Below are positions 34,692 to 41,966 of a DNA stretch of 41,966 nt, piece by piece. How positions within the stretch are numbered: position 1 is the stretch's first letter; the number at the start of each line of letters is the position of its first letter. Both the position numbers and the translations under genes were made by a program. The stretch is from Clostridia bacterium (GTDB lineage: Bacteria; Bacillota; Clostridia; Christensenellales; CAG-138): the NCBI GenBank assembly GCA_017435905.1, contig JAFSEB010000056.1:1-41966 (forward strand), read 5' to 3'. A model generated the notes under the pieces. That model was not told the DNA's origin and made no database searches. It saw only the letters and a program-made list of their open reading frames with translations.

Positions 34692-36511
34692 GCCGTCAAA
34701 AAGAAAAAAAGGCGAAAAAGCTTTCCCCCAATGCAAGGCTGCTCGGCTATGCAAAGCCCTACATCGGCTATTTTGCGCTGGCGCTTCTCATCATCATGGT
34801 GCTGGTGGTGCTGGAGCTTTACCAGCCCCAGATCCTTGGCAAAGCGGTGGATGGGTTCGTGGCGAAATACGAAGCTGTCAGCAATGAAGGCTTCAGCATT
34901 GAAGAATTAAAGAAAATGCGTGCGGCGGATCTTTCCGGCGTGGTGAAGCTCGGCCTTCTTTACCTTGTTACGGTACTGGCGGTCATGGGGCTTACCTATG
35001 CGCAGGCTACCGTGCTTGCCACCGTCAGCCAGAAGATCATCTACAACCTTCGCAACGACATTTTCGGGCACATGATGAAGCTGCATGTGGGTTTCTTTCA
35101 CGATAACCCCATCGGCCGCCTTGTGACCCGTGTTACCAACGATTGCGAGACCGTGAACGAAATGTTCACCAGCGTCATCGTCAACATCCTCAAAAGCTGT
35201 TTCGTGCTGGTGGGCGTCATCGGCGTGATGCTGGCAACGAACGTAAAGCTGTCCCTTTATATCTTCATCGTCATTCCCTTTGTGACCGTGGCGACCTTCA
35301 TTTTCCGCACCGCCACAAGGAAGATCTACCGTGCCATCCGTGCCAAGATCTCCGAGCTCAACGGCTTCGTGGCGGAGCATGTGAGCGGCATGAAGGTGGT
35401 GCAGGTGTTCACGGCGGAAGAGGATGTCAAGGCGGATTTTGAGGGCAGAACGGAAGAACTGCGCCGTATCAACATGAAGCAGCTGCTGATCTTCGCCCTT
35501 TACAGCCCCGTTTCCTATGTGATGAACATCACCGCCCTTGCCATCCTTATTTCCGTGGGCGGTCACATGGCGTACGAGGGCGTTGTCACCATCGGTACCC
35601 TTGTGGTGTTCCAGCGCTACATCAACAAATTCTTCCAGCCCATTCAGGAACTGGCGGAGCAGTTCAATACCATCCAGTCCGCCAACGCCTGCTCCGAGCG
35701 CATCTTCTGGCTGCTTGATACCAAGCCGGAGATCAACAACGATCCCGAATGCGTGCATGTGGATGCTTTCAAGGGCAGCATCGAATTTGAAAACGTGTGG
35801 TTTGCGTACCGGGGCGAGGAATGGGTGCTGCAGGATGTATCCTTCAGCGTGAAACCCGGCGAGCGTGTGGCGTTCGTGGGCGCAACGGGCGCAGGCAAAA
35901 CCACCATACAGAACCTCATCTGCCGCTATTACGATATCCAGAAGGGGCGTATCCTCATCGACGGCATCGACATTAAAAAGATCGCCGTGGAGGATCTTCG
36001 CCGCAACATCGGGCAGATGCTGCAGGATGTGTTCCTGTTTACCGGCGATGTGAAGACCAACATCCGCCTCAACGAAACGAAGATCACCGACCGTGAGATC
36101 GTATCCGCAGCGGAGACCGTCAACGCCGCACCCTTCATCTCCCAGCTGCCCGGGCAGTATGAACACGAGGTCATCGAGCGGGGCGCCGCATTTTCCGCAG
36201 GGCAAAGGCAGCTTCTTTCCTTCGCACGCACCCTTGCCTTCAAGCCCTCCGTGCTGATCCTTGATGAAGCCACCGCCAACATCGATACGGAAACGGAAGC
36301 CCTCATTCAGGATGCCCTCGGCAAGCTGATGGAGGGGCGCACTACCATCATCGTGGCGCACAGGCTTTCCACCATCCAGACGGCGGATAAGATCATCGTG
36401 CTGCACAAGGGGCGCATCATGGAAGAGGGCAGCCATCAGGAACTGCTTAACCGTGGCGGCATCTACTACAAGCTTTACAAGCTGCAGTACGAGCACGAGA
36501 TGGGCGAGTAA
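34688..36511 (+). CDS. ABC exporter half-transporter (catalytic partner)
   Basis: 607 residues: membrane domain then nucleotide-binding domain with Walker A GATGAGKTT, signature FSAGQRQL and Walker B VLILDEATANID carrying the normal catalytic Glu. It starts with GTG that overlaps the stop of the first half-transporter (GTGA), with GGAGG just before. The segment between helices 1 and 2 is longer than in the partner (KYEAVSNEGFSIEELKKM). The pair should form one heterodimer. Confidence 0.93.
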   Translation: MSRQKEKKAKKLSPNARLLGYAKPYIGYFALALLIIMVLVVLELYQPQILGKAVDGFVAKYEAVSNEGFSIEELKKMRAADLSGVVKLGLLYLVTVLAVMGLTYAQATVLATVSQKIIYNLRNDIFGHMMKLHVGFFHDNPIGRLVTRVTNDCETVNEMFTSVIVNILKSCFVLVGVIGVMLATNVKLSLYIFIVIPFVTVATFIFRTATRKIYRAIRAKISELNGFVAEHVSGMKVVQVFTAEEDVKADFEGRTEELRRINMKQLLIFALYSPVSYVMNITALAILISVGGHMAYEGVVTIGTLVVFQRYINKFFQPIQELAEQFNTIQSANACSERIFWLLDTKPEINNDPECVHVDAFKGSIEFENVWFAYRGEEWVLQDVSFSVKPGERVAFVGATGAGKTTIQNLICRYYDIQKGRILIDGIDIKKIAVEDLRRNIGQMLQDVFLFTGDVKTNIRLNETKITDREIVSAAETVNAAPFISQLPGQYEHEVIERGAAFSAGQRQLLSFARTLAFKPSVLILDEATANIDTETEALIQDALGKLMEGRTTIIVAHRLSTIQTADKIIVLHKGRIMEEGSHQELLNRGGIYYKLYKLQYEHEMGE

Positions 36512-36529
36512 AACAGCGTAACAGAATAC

Positions 36530-36564
36530 AAAAAACGCCGAACCGCTTTGGTTCGGCGTTTTTT
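36530..36564. terminator. Bidirectional terminator between the ABC and HD-domain genes
   Basis: AAAAAACGCCGAACC (36530-36544), loop GCTTT, GGTTCGGCGTTTTTT (36550-36564). It serves the ABC operon and the convergent galactose unit. Confidence 0.93.
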
Positions 36565-36580
36565 ATGCTGATTTGATGCT

Positions 36581-37015
36581 TTACGAAAGCAGGACATTCA
36601 GGGCATAGGCATATTTTGCTGCCCACCTTTGAAGCTGCTCTTGCGGAAGGCCGGCGCCCGCACACCGGGATTGATCCGAATTGTGCTGAATGTCCGCCAG
36701 CTTTACCTTCTTTGCAATGGGGTTATCCCTGATCTTTTTGAGATAGTCGGCATAATCCGCAGCATCATCGTGGGTCAGCAGCCTGACAGCCTCCGTTACC
36801 GCCTTCGGGAATTCCCGTTCCAGCGTTTCAAGGGTGATATCCGTATCCTCCACCACATCGTGAAGCAGCGCAGCACAGCAGCTGATCTCATCATCCATTT
36901 GCTCCGCAAGGTGGTAGGGGTGGAAAATGTAGGGGATGCCGCATTGATCGGTCTGCCCTTCATGGGCGGCATAGGCGATGCGCATGGCTTTTGCCGTCAA
37001 TTCCGTATAGATCAT
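36581..37015 (-). CDS. HD-domain protein (RelA/SpoT hydrolase-like)
   Basis: 144 residues. AYAAHEGQTDQCGIPYIFHP followed by CCAALLHDVVEDTDIT and KVKLADIQHNSD are the metal-binding motifs of the ppGpp-hydrolase type HD domain (H...HD...D). No synthetase domain is present, so it is a stand-alone member that may be a small alarmone hydrolase or another phosphohydrolase. AAAGGAG precedes the ATG. It is the last gene of the gal unit. Confidence 0.82.
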   Translation of the reverse strand: MIYTELTAKAMRIAYAAHEGQTDQCGIPYIFHPYHLAEQMDDEISCCAALLHDVVEDTDITLETLEREFPKAVTEAVRLLTHDDAADYADYLKKIRDNPIAKKVKLADIQHNSDQSRCAGAGLPQEQLQRWAAKYAYALNVLLS

Positions 37016-37030
37016 CAGGGGCTCCTTTCG

Positions 37031-37558
37031 TTACAGTTCGATCCAAAAGCGTTTCAAATTGATCTTTTCATCCGGTTCATAGGCGGTGGATTCGTATTTG
37101 CCGCCGTTTGCAAGAATGGTCTTTTCGCTGGCAGGGTTGTTTTCATCGCAGGTGATGAGCACCTTTTTGATGCCCATTTCCCGGCAGAAGGGCAAGGCAG
37201 CCTGCAGCATTGCCTTTGCATAGCCCCGGCGCCGCTCGCTTGGTCTGACGGAATAGCCGATGTGACCGCCGAAACGGAGCAGATGCTCATTGAGGTAATG
37301 CCGCACCTGCAGCATGCCTACGAGCCTGTTGTCCGCCCGTCGGATGAAAAGAAACTGAGTCGCCGGAACATAGGAGGAGGGAAGGTTTTCGCCCTTTTCG
37401 CTTTTTTCACATGCTTTGATGTATGCATGGGGGTCTTCCGTTTTGCGAAGGGGGCCTGTCCCATCCATGGAGCTGCCCGCTGCAAGAAATTCCTGTCTGT
37501 ACTGTGCGATCTCCTCTGCGTATTCGCTGCAGGGTCTGATCAAAAAGCATTCTTTCAT
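37031..37558 (-). CDS. GNAT-family acetyltransferase
   Basis: 175 residues. IGYSVRPSERRRGYAKAMLQAALPFC is the acetyl-CoA loop and helix; KKVLITCDENNPASEKTILANGGK is the family's C-terminal half. Three ATG codons stand in a row; the last (37558) has proper spacing, seven bases from GGAG. Substrate unknown. It lies 13 bases after galM and 15 before the HD gene. Confidence 0.84.
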   Translation of the reverse strand: MKECFLIRPCSEYAEEIAQYRQEFLAAGSSMDGTGPLRKTEDPHAYIKACEKSEKGENLPSSYVPATQFLFIRRADNRLVGMLQVRHYLNEHLLRFGGHIGYSVRPSERRRGYAKAMLQAALPFCREMGIKKVLITCDENNPASEKTILANGGKYESTAYEPDEKINLKRFWIEL

Positions 37559-37571
37559 CATCATGCTCCTT

Positions 37572-38585
37572 TCACTCCGCCCCGAACCTGTAAACGGTGC
37601 GGTGGCGGTATTCCTCGCCTTTTTTGAGGATGGGGGAGGGGAAGTTGTTTCGGTTCACGGAATCGGGAACATGCTGCGTTTCAAGGCACAGGGCGCTGTG
37701 GGGCACATACTGTGCGCCGCCCTTGCCGGTGCGCGGGGAAAGGAAGCCGGCACCGTAAAGCTGTATGCCGGGCAGGGTGGTGGAAAACGCCATGGAAATG
37801 CCCGTTTTTCGTGATATGAGCCGCGCGGCGTTCTCTTTGGAAGAGAGGATGAGGCTGTGATCAAAACCTGCTGTATGGGCATTTTTGAGCGTTTCCATGC
37901 GTGGGGTGACCGCCGCTTCCGCCGTGAAATCGAGGGCGGTACCCTTGACGGGTGCAATTTCGCCCGTGGGAAGGGTATGTTTGTCCGTGGGGGTATAATG
38001 CTCCGCACAAAGGGTCAGAAAATGATCCGCAAGGGAAGGGGAACCCTGCCCCGAAAGGTTGAAATAGCTGTGGTTGGTAAGGCTGACGGGGGTATCCGCA
38101 TCGCCCTTTGCGCAATAGTCGATGATGAGGGCGCTGCCTTCCAAAGTATAGGTAACGGCGACGGACAGGTTTCCCGGGTAGCCTTCATCTCCGTCGGGGG
38201 AGAGGAGACGGAAGGTGACGTGATCATCCTCCGCTTCCGTTTCCCACAGCTTTTTGTCAAAGCCCGAAAAACCGCCGTGCAGGTGGTTGGGCGGTTCGTT
38301 TTCGCTGATGCGGTATTCCCTGCCGTTCAGGGTGAAACGGGCGTTTCCGATGCGGTTTGCAAAGCGCCCCACCGAAGCGCCGAGATAGCCGTCCGCAAGG
38401 CGGTATTCTTCAAGGGTATCGTAGCCGAGCACCACGTCGGTCGGATCGCCCTGCCTGTCGGGCACAAGCAGGCTTCGAAGCGCTGCGCCGCAGGGAAAAA
38501 GCTCTGCCGTGAGGGTGCCGTTTGAAAGGGTGTAAAGGGGAACTTCTTTGCCTTCAAATTTCCCAAAGGGACGAACGGAGATCAT
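37572..38585 (-). CDS. galM: Aldose 1-epimerase (galactose mutarotase)
   Basis: 337 residues, beta-sandwich. NHLHGGFSGFDKKLWE and VSLTNHSYFNLSG carry the two catalytic-region histidines; the catalytic Glu region lies near CLETQHVPDSVN. It interconverts alpha and beta forms of galactose or glucose for galactokinase. Its ATG overlaps the galE stop. Confidence 0.93.
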   Translation of the reverse strand: MISVRPFGKFEGKEVPLYTLSNGTLTAELFPCGAALRSLLVPDRQGDPTDVVLGYDTLEEYRLADGYLGASVGRFANRIGNARFTLNGREYRISENEPPNHLHGGFSGFDKKLWETEAEDDHVTFRLLSPDGDEGYPGNLSVAVTYTLEGSALIIDYCAKGDADTPVSLTNHSYFNLSGQGSPSLADHFLTLCAEHYTPTDKHTLPTGEIAPVKGTALDFTAEAAVTPRMETLKNAHTAGFDHSLILSSKENAARLISRKTGISMAFSTTLPGIQLYGAGFLSPRTGKGGAQYVPHSALCLETQHVPDSVNRNNFPSPILKKGEEYRHRTVYRFGAE

Positions 38586-39574
38586 ACTCTGTCACCAAAA
38601 CCTTCCGGATGGCTCGAATGCCATGCCCATGCATCGGCAATGATGGCATCAAGCCCAAGCTGCGGTGTGAAACCCAATACTTCCGCCGCTTTTTTGTTGG
38701 CAGCGATCAGCACGGAAGGGTCGCCCGGGCGGCGGGGTTCGATCTTTTCGGGAATGGGGCGCCCCGTGATGCGCCTTGCCGTTTCCACGATCTCCTTCAC
38801 GGAATACCCCGTGCCGCTGCCAAGGTTGAAAATGCCGCTTTCGCCGGTCTTCTCAAGGTGCAGCAGCGCAAGCAGGTGTGCCCTTGCAAGGTCTTTGACA
38901 TGGATGTAATCCCGGATGCAGGTGCCGTCGGGCGTGGGGTAATCCTGCCCGAAAATGCCGATGTGGCTGCGCTTGCCAAGGGCAGCGGCAAGCACGATGG
39001 GGATAAGGTGCGTTTCGGGGGCGTGATCCTCGCCGATCCCCTTTTCCGGTGCGGCACCGGCGGCGTTGAAGTAGCGAAGCGCCGCATAGCGGATGCCGTA
39101 AGCTTTTTCGCACCATTTGAGCATGCCCTCGATGGCGAGCTTCGTGGCGCCGTAGGGGTTGGTGGGATCGGTGCGGTCCTGCTCCTCAATGGGCTGCTTT
39201 TCTGGCTCGCCGTAGGTGGCGGCGGTGGAGGAAAACACGATGTATCCGATCCCGTGGCGGCGCATGGCATCCAGCATGGAAACGGAGCCCATCACGTTGT
39301 TGGCATAGTATTTGAGCGGCTTCTTCACGCTTTCCCCCACAAGGGAACAGGCGGCAAAGTTGATGACGCCGTCAATGCTGTTTTCGCTGAAGATGCGGTC
39401 AAGAAATGCCCCGTCCCGAATGTCGCCCACATAAAGGGGCACATCCTTGACGGCATCACGGTGACCGGTGGAAAGGTTGTCCGCCACGATAACACGGTAT
39501 CCGTTTTCAACAAGGTGGGCGACCATGTGGCTGCCGATATAGCCTGCGCCGCCTGCAACAAGTACGGTTTTCAT
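38582..39574 (-). CDS. galE: UDP-glucose 4-epimerase
   Basis: 330 residues, short-chain dehydrogenase fold. NAD motif GGAGYIGSH at the N-terminus, SSTAATYG with the catalytic Ser, YGATK with Tyr and Lys. It interconverts UDP-galactose and UDP-glucose. GGATCC-rich spacer of 21 bases separates it from galK; AAAGGAT precedes the ATG. Confidence 0.96.
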   Translation of the reverse strand: MKTVLVAGGAGYIGSHMVAHLVENGYRVIVADNLSTGHRDAVKDVPLYVGDIRDGAFLDRIFSENSIDGVINFAACSLVGESVKKPLKYYANNVMGSVSMLDAMRRHGIGYIVFSSTAATYGEPEKQPIEEQDRTDPTNPYGATKLAIEGMLKWCEKAYGIRYAALRYFNAAGAAPEKGIGEDHAPETHLIPIVLAAALGKRSHIGIFGQDYPTPDGTCIRDYIHVKDLARAHLLALLHLEKTGESGIFNLGSGTGYSVKEIVETARRITGRPIPEKIEPRRPGDPSVLIAANKKAAEVLGFTPQLGLDAIIADAWAWHSSHPEGFGDRV

Positions 39575-39595
39575 AAAAGGATCCTTTCTCTTTTG

Positions 39596-40798
39596 TTATG
39601 TATCGATCCGGCGGGCGCCCGAAGCACGGAAGGAAAGACGGCGGCAGCTGCCCTTGCCGAGCACCGCTTCGATCTCTTTTTGGAACCTTTCCGCAAGGGC
39701 AAGGGGTACGAAAGCCTGCGCCGTGCCGCCGAAGCCGCCGCCGTGTACACGCACGGCACCCTCGTTGCCGAGGATGGATTCCGCCAGCGCAAGGGTGAAA
39801 AGCAGCTCCTGCTTCCTGACCTGTGCTGTGGGCACGATGTTCTGCAGGTACATGGCGCTGGATCGGCCGCTTTCCCGGACAAGGGAAAGGAAGGCATCCA
39901 TATCGTTTTTCTTCAATGCGGCAGCTTCCTGCTGCGCCCGTGCATCCTCCCAAAAGAAATGCATGGCACGAAGCACCGCCCTGTCCCCGGCTTCCCTTCG
40001 CAACGCAGGGAGCGCAGCGGAAAAAGCAGCCTTGTCCACATGGCGCAGCTGTTCCTTCCCAAAAAAGCGGCTCACGGCCTTCAGTTCGTCGGTAATGGCG
40101 GCGTATTCGCAAGTAAGATCTGCATGGTCTGCCCCGGAATCGATGATGAAAAGGGCGTAGCCGTGGGCGGCAGGGTCAAAGCGGATCTTCTCCGCCCGCG
40201 GTGCGGCGCTGTCAAGGAAATCGATGGCGACCACGCCGCCAAGGGCGCATGCCATCTGGTCCATGAGGCCGCAGGGCTTGCCGAAAAACTCGTTTTCCGC
40301 ATATTGACCGATCTTGGCGAGCGCCTCGGGGGCAATGCTGCCGCCAAAAAACAGCTCGCTGAAAATAAGGCCGATGAGCACCTCGAAGGCGGCGGAGGAA
40401 GAAAGACCGCTGCCTGCAGGTACACCTGCGCCGATGTATGCATCAAAGCCCTTGCCTGCCATGGAAAAGCCCTGCATATTGAGCCTTGCCGCCACCCCAC
40501 GCACGAGGGCGGCGGAGGTAAAGCGCTCCTCCTGCAGCGGAACAAGGCAGGAAAGATCCACCTTGAAGGGAGCATACCCCTCCGCATGGATGCGCACGGT
40601 ATCGGTGCCGTTTCTTGCTGCGGCAGCGCAGCTGTCAAGGTCCACAGCCGCCGCCAGCACATGCCCGTGCTGGTGGTCGGTATGGTTGCCGCCAAGCTCC
40701 GTGCGTCCGGGCACGGAAAAAATGCCCTCCGCTGCGGCGGAAAATGTCTCTTTGAACCGCACGCAAAGGGCGGTATCCCGATCGGTGAGTGAACGCAT
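39596..40798 (-). CDS. galK: Galactokinase (GHMP kinase family)
   Basis: 400 residues. The signature is SVPGRTELGGNHTDHQHG in place of the usual PGRVNLIGEHTDY, as in a clostridial subgroup. The ATP loop is PAGSGLSSSAAFEV, and VHGGGFGGTAQAFVP closes the fold. It phosphorylates galactose; the altered signature leaves room for a related sugar. AAAGGAGG lies about 28 bases before the ATG, with a small GGGC-ATTTTT-GCCC hairpin between, which would bring the site closer when folded. Confidence 0.88.
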   Translation of the reverse strand: MRSLTDRDTALCVRFKETFSAAAEGIFSVPGRTELGGNHTDHQHGHVLAAAVDLDSCAAAARNGTDTVRIHAEGYAPFKVDLSCLVPLQEERFTSAALVRGVAARLNMQGFSMAGKGFDAYIGAGVPAGSGLSSSAAFEVLIGLIFSELFFGGSIAPEALAKIGQYAENEFFGKPCGLMDQMACALGGVVAIDFLDSAAPRAEKIRFDPAAHGYALFIIDSGADHADLTCEYAAITDELKAVSRFFGKEQLRHVDKAAFSAALPALRREAGDRAVLRAMHFFWEDARAQQEAAALKKNDMDAFLSLVRESGRSSAMYLQNIVPTAQVRKQELLFTLALAESILGNEGAVRVHGGGFGGTAQAFVPLALAERFQKEIEAVLGKGSCRRLSFRASGARRIDT

Positions 40799-40887
40799 CG
40801 CTATGTGCTGCGGGCAAAAATGCCCCTCCTTTTATTCTTGCCTTTATTGTACAACCATTCCCGTAAAAAAACGATAGGGAAAAGCGT

Positions 40888-41628
40888 TTATCCAAGCATG
40901 TGATCCATGGCTGCCATCAGGCAGAAGCCGAAAAGCAGCGCATAGGCAGCGCCCGGTGCATCGGCGGTGGAACGGTGGTTGGGGATCATCTCATCGGTGA
41001 TGACATAGAGCATGGTACCCCCTGCAAAGGCGAGGGCGAAGGGAAGCAGCGCCAAAGAAGCGGTGGCGAAATAATAGCCGATCAGCGTGCCGATGACCTC
41101 GGAAAGCCCCGTTGCAAGGGCGATCAGGAAGGTGCGCATGGGCCTGATGCCGATCTGCTGCATGGGGGCGATGATCACCATACCCTCGGGAATGTTCTGC
41201 AGCGCAATGCTGCCTGCCACCCGAAGGGCATCGGAAACGCTGCCGGTGCCGAAGCTGACGCCGGCTGCGATGCCCTCGGGCAGGTTGTGGATGGCGATGG
41301 CAGCTACGAACAGCAGCGTGCCGTCCGTCCCGATTTGGGGCGATATGCCTGCAATGCGGTGAAAGCAGGGCGTGAAGCGGCCGAGAAGATCCAAAAACAG
41401 CGCACCCGAAAAAATGCCGCCCGTCACAAGCAGCACCGCATGCTGCCCTGCACATGCCATGGCAGGTTCAATGAGACCGCTGACGGCAGCGGACAGCATC
41501 ACGCCGGCTGCAAAGCACAAAAGTGCGTTGCTGCAGGCCTTGGGGATGCGCTTGAAAAGAAAGCCGATGAGTGCGCCGAACACGGTGGCACCGCCTACGC
41601 CAAAGGCGGTAAGAAGAACGAGCTTCAT
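40888..41628 (-). CDS. ZIP-family metal transporter
   Basis: 246 residues with about eight hydrophobic helices. The metal-site helices are HNLPEGIAAGVSFG and ALQNIPEGMVI, the HNxPEG pattern of ZIP proteins (ZupT/GufA type), which bring in zinc or other divalent metals. ATG 41628 has AAGGAGG just upstream, but that site lies in a perfect hairpin. It precedes galK by 89 bases and may be co-transcribed; no terminator is seen between. Confidence 0.9.
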   Translation of the reverse strand: MKLVLLTAFGVGGATVFGALIGFLFKRIPKACSNALLCFAAGVMLSAAVSGLIEPAMACAGQHAVLLVTGGIFSGALFLDLLGRFTPCFHRIAGISPQIGTDGTLLFVAAIAIHNLPEGIAAGVSFGTGSVSDALRVAGSIALQNIPEGMVIIAPMQQIGIRPMRTFLIALATGLSEVIGTLIGYYFATASLALLPFALAFAGGTMLYVITDEMIPNHRSTADAPGAAYALLFGFCLMAAMDHMLG

Positions 41629-41635
41629 TTGCGCC

Positions 41636-41653
41636 CCTCCTTTTTGAAGGAGG
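41636..41653 (-). promoter_or_regulatory. Hairpin covering the ribosome binding site of the ZIP gene
   Basis: On the minus strand, CCTCCTT pairs with AAGGAGG around CAAA, a perfect 7-bp stem, so the binding site is masked when folded. Seven bases separate it from the ATG. Confidence 0.65.
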
Positions 41654-41710
41654 ATGCAATATCGGGAAGCAGAATGAACAGCATTATGACCCTCCGCATG
41701 GATGAAATGG

Positions 41711-41756
41711 ATATATGCGGTTTTTTGCCCCGTTTCGGGCGGAAAAACGCATATAT
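41711..41756. repeat. 46-base imperfect palindrome upstream of the ZIP gene
   Basis: ATATATGCG (41711-41719) pairs with CGCATATAT (41748-41756). TTTTT/AAAAA and GCCC/GGGC continue the stem to a six-base loop. No gene lies between the ZIP start and the IS. This could be part of a leader RNA, an operator or the relic of a small element. Confidence 0.6.
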
Positions 41757-41788
41757 GCCACAATATGCGAAGGGGCTTTGCGGCGTGA

Positions 41789-41818
41789 AAAAGGGGAAGG
41801 CTGCTGCCTTCCCCTTTT
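41789..41818. terminator. Strong hairpin next to the IS end
   Basis: AAAAGGGGAAGGC (41789-41801), loop TGCT, GCCTTCCCCTTTT (41806-41818), a perfect 13-bp stem. It fits a terminator of a gene cut off by the IS insertion or of transcripts leaving the IS. No gene can be assigned to it within the window. Confidence 0.75.
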
Positions 41819-41826
41819 GAAAACCG

Positions 41827-41966
41827 GGTGAATTATACTATCAAGTGCAACAGAGAAGAAAAAGAAGAAGTTCATACAAAGCTCTGGTAGAATGAAGTTA
41901 CCACACAACAAAACTACGAAGGAGCAAAGTATGAACTACAGACATCTTAGCATAGAAGAGCGTTGT
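41827..41966 (+). mobile_element. End of an IS30-family insertion sequence
   Basis: Exact inverted copy of bases 1-140. The element edge is at about 41827 (GGTGAATTATACTATCAAG...). Transposase transcription points out of the window. Confidence 0.75.
41931..41966 (+). CDS. IS30-family transposase, N-terminal 12 codons only
   Basis: ATG 41931 follows AAGGAGC and opens MNYRHLSIEERC before the window ends. It is identical to the start on the minus strand at 36. Intactness cannot be judged. Confidence 0.6.
   Translation, partial: MNYRHLSIEERC

Noticed and set aside
38522..40792. 756-codon open frame on the plus strand opposite galE and galK
   Set aside because: galK and galE have full family motifs on the minus strand; the opposite frame has none.

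Overview
The window looks like a piece of chromosome from an anaerobic, endospore-forming Clostridia-type Firmicute (Bacillota) with GC in the high fifties by eye (not computed). The reasons are a yabP-yabQ-divIC-ppx/gppA sporulation/division block, the rho-rpmE pair, a Stickland-type glycine reductase operon, a tandem glycine riboswitch, J-domain and zinc-ribbon genes of clostridial type, and strong AGGAGG-type ribosome binding sites with occasional GTG and TTG starts. Both ends carry the same 140 bp in inverted orientation. This is the start of an IS30-family element with the first 12 codons of its transposase, reading outward at each end. The window is therefore probably a whole assembly contig broken at two copies of one insertion sequence.

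Layout. (1) 0.2-2.1 kb, minus: yabP, yabQ, divIC, ppx/gppA. (2) 2.2-4.7 kb, plus: rho, with a Tyr/Asn/Gln/Gly/Arg-rich prion-like insert, then rpmE. (3) 4.7-9.05 kb, minus: zinc-ribbon membrane protein, DUF5685 protein, J-domain protein, a lone FakA-type domain, a hexose-phosphate mutase and an acetyltransferase. (4) 9.2-15.45 kb, plus: the pyrimidine operon pyrB-I-C-F-K-D-E, preceded by a promoter, a short leader peptide and a U-rich attenuator laid out like enterobacterial pyrBI. (5) 15.6-24.07 kb: a complete selenium/selenocysteine module: selD (itself a selenoprotein), a cysteine desulfurase, a LysR regulator, a YedE transporter, a YedF/TusA protein, a DUF3343 protein, selA, selB and the tRNA-Sec gene selC. 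(6) 24.16-32.75 kb, plus: a glycine-riboswitch-controlled glycine reductase operon, grdX-E-B-trxB-trxA-grdA-grdC-grdD plus a 97-residue protein I do not recognise. (7) 32.8-36.56 kb, plus: a heterodimeric ABC exporter under a promoter with MerR-type geometry. (8) 36.58-41.63 kb, minus: a ZIP metal transporter, then galK-galE-galM, an acetyltransferase and an HD-domain protein.

How the parts fit. Regions 5 and 6 form one logical unit. Selenium is imported or handled by YedE, YedF, DUF3343 and the desulfurase and activated to selenophosphate by SelD. SelA converts seryl-tRNA-Sec (selC) to selenocysteinyl-tRNA, and SelB delivers it to in-frame UGA codons. Those UGA codons are found here in selD (codon 17), grdB (codon 348) and grdA (codon 44). 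Glycine sensed by the riboswitch turns on the reductase, which takes electrons through TrxB/TrxA and makes acetyl phosphate through GrdC/GrdD. The least explained structures are the pyr attenuator, a long hairpin with a T-run inside the start of selA, the prion-like Rho insert, the 20-bp perfect palindrome in the ABC promoter, and the hairpin that covers the ribosome binding site of the ZIP gene.

Long opposite-strand reading frames lie over most genes. They are codon-bias shadows and are not annotated.
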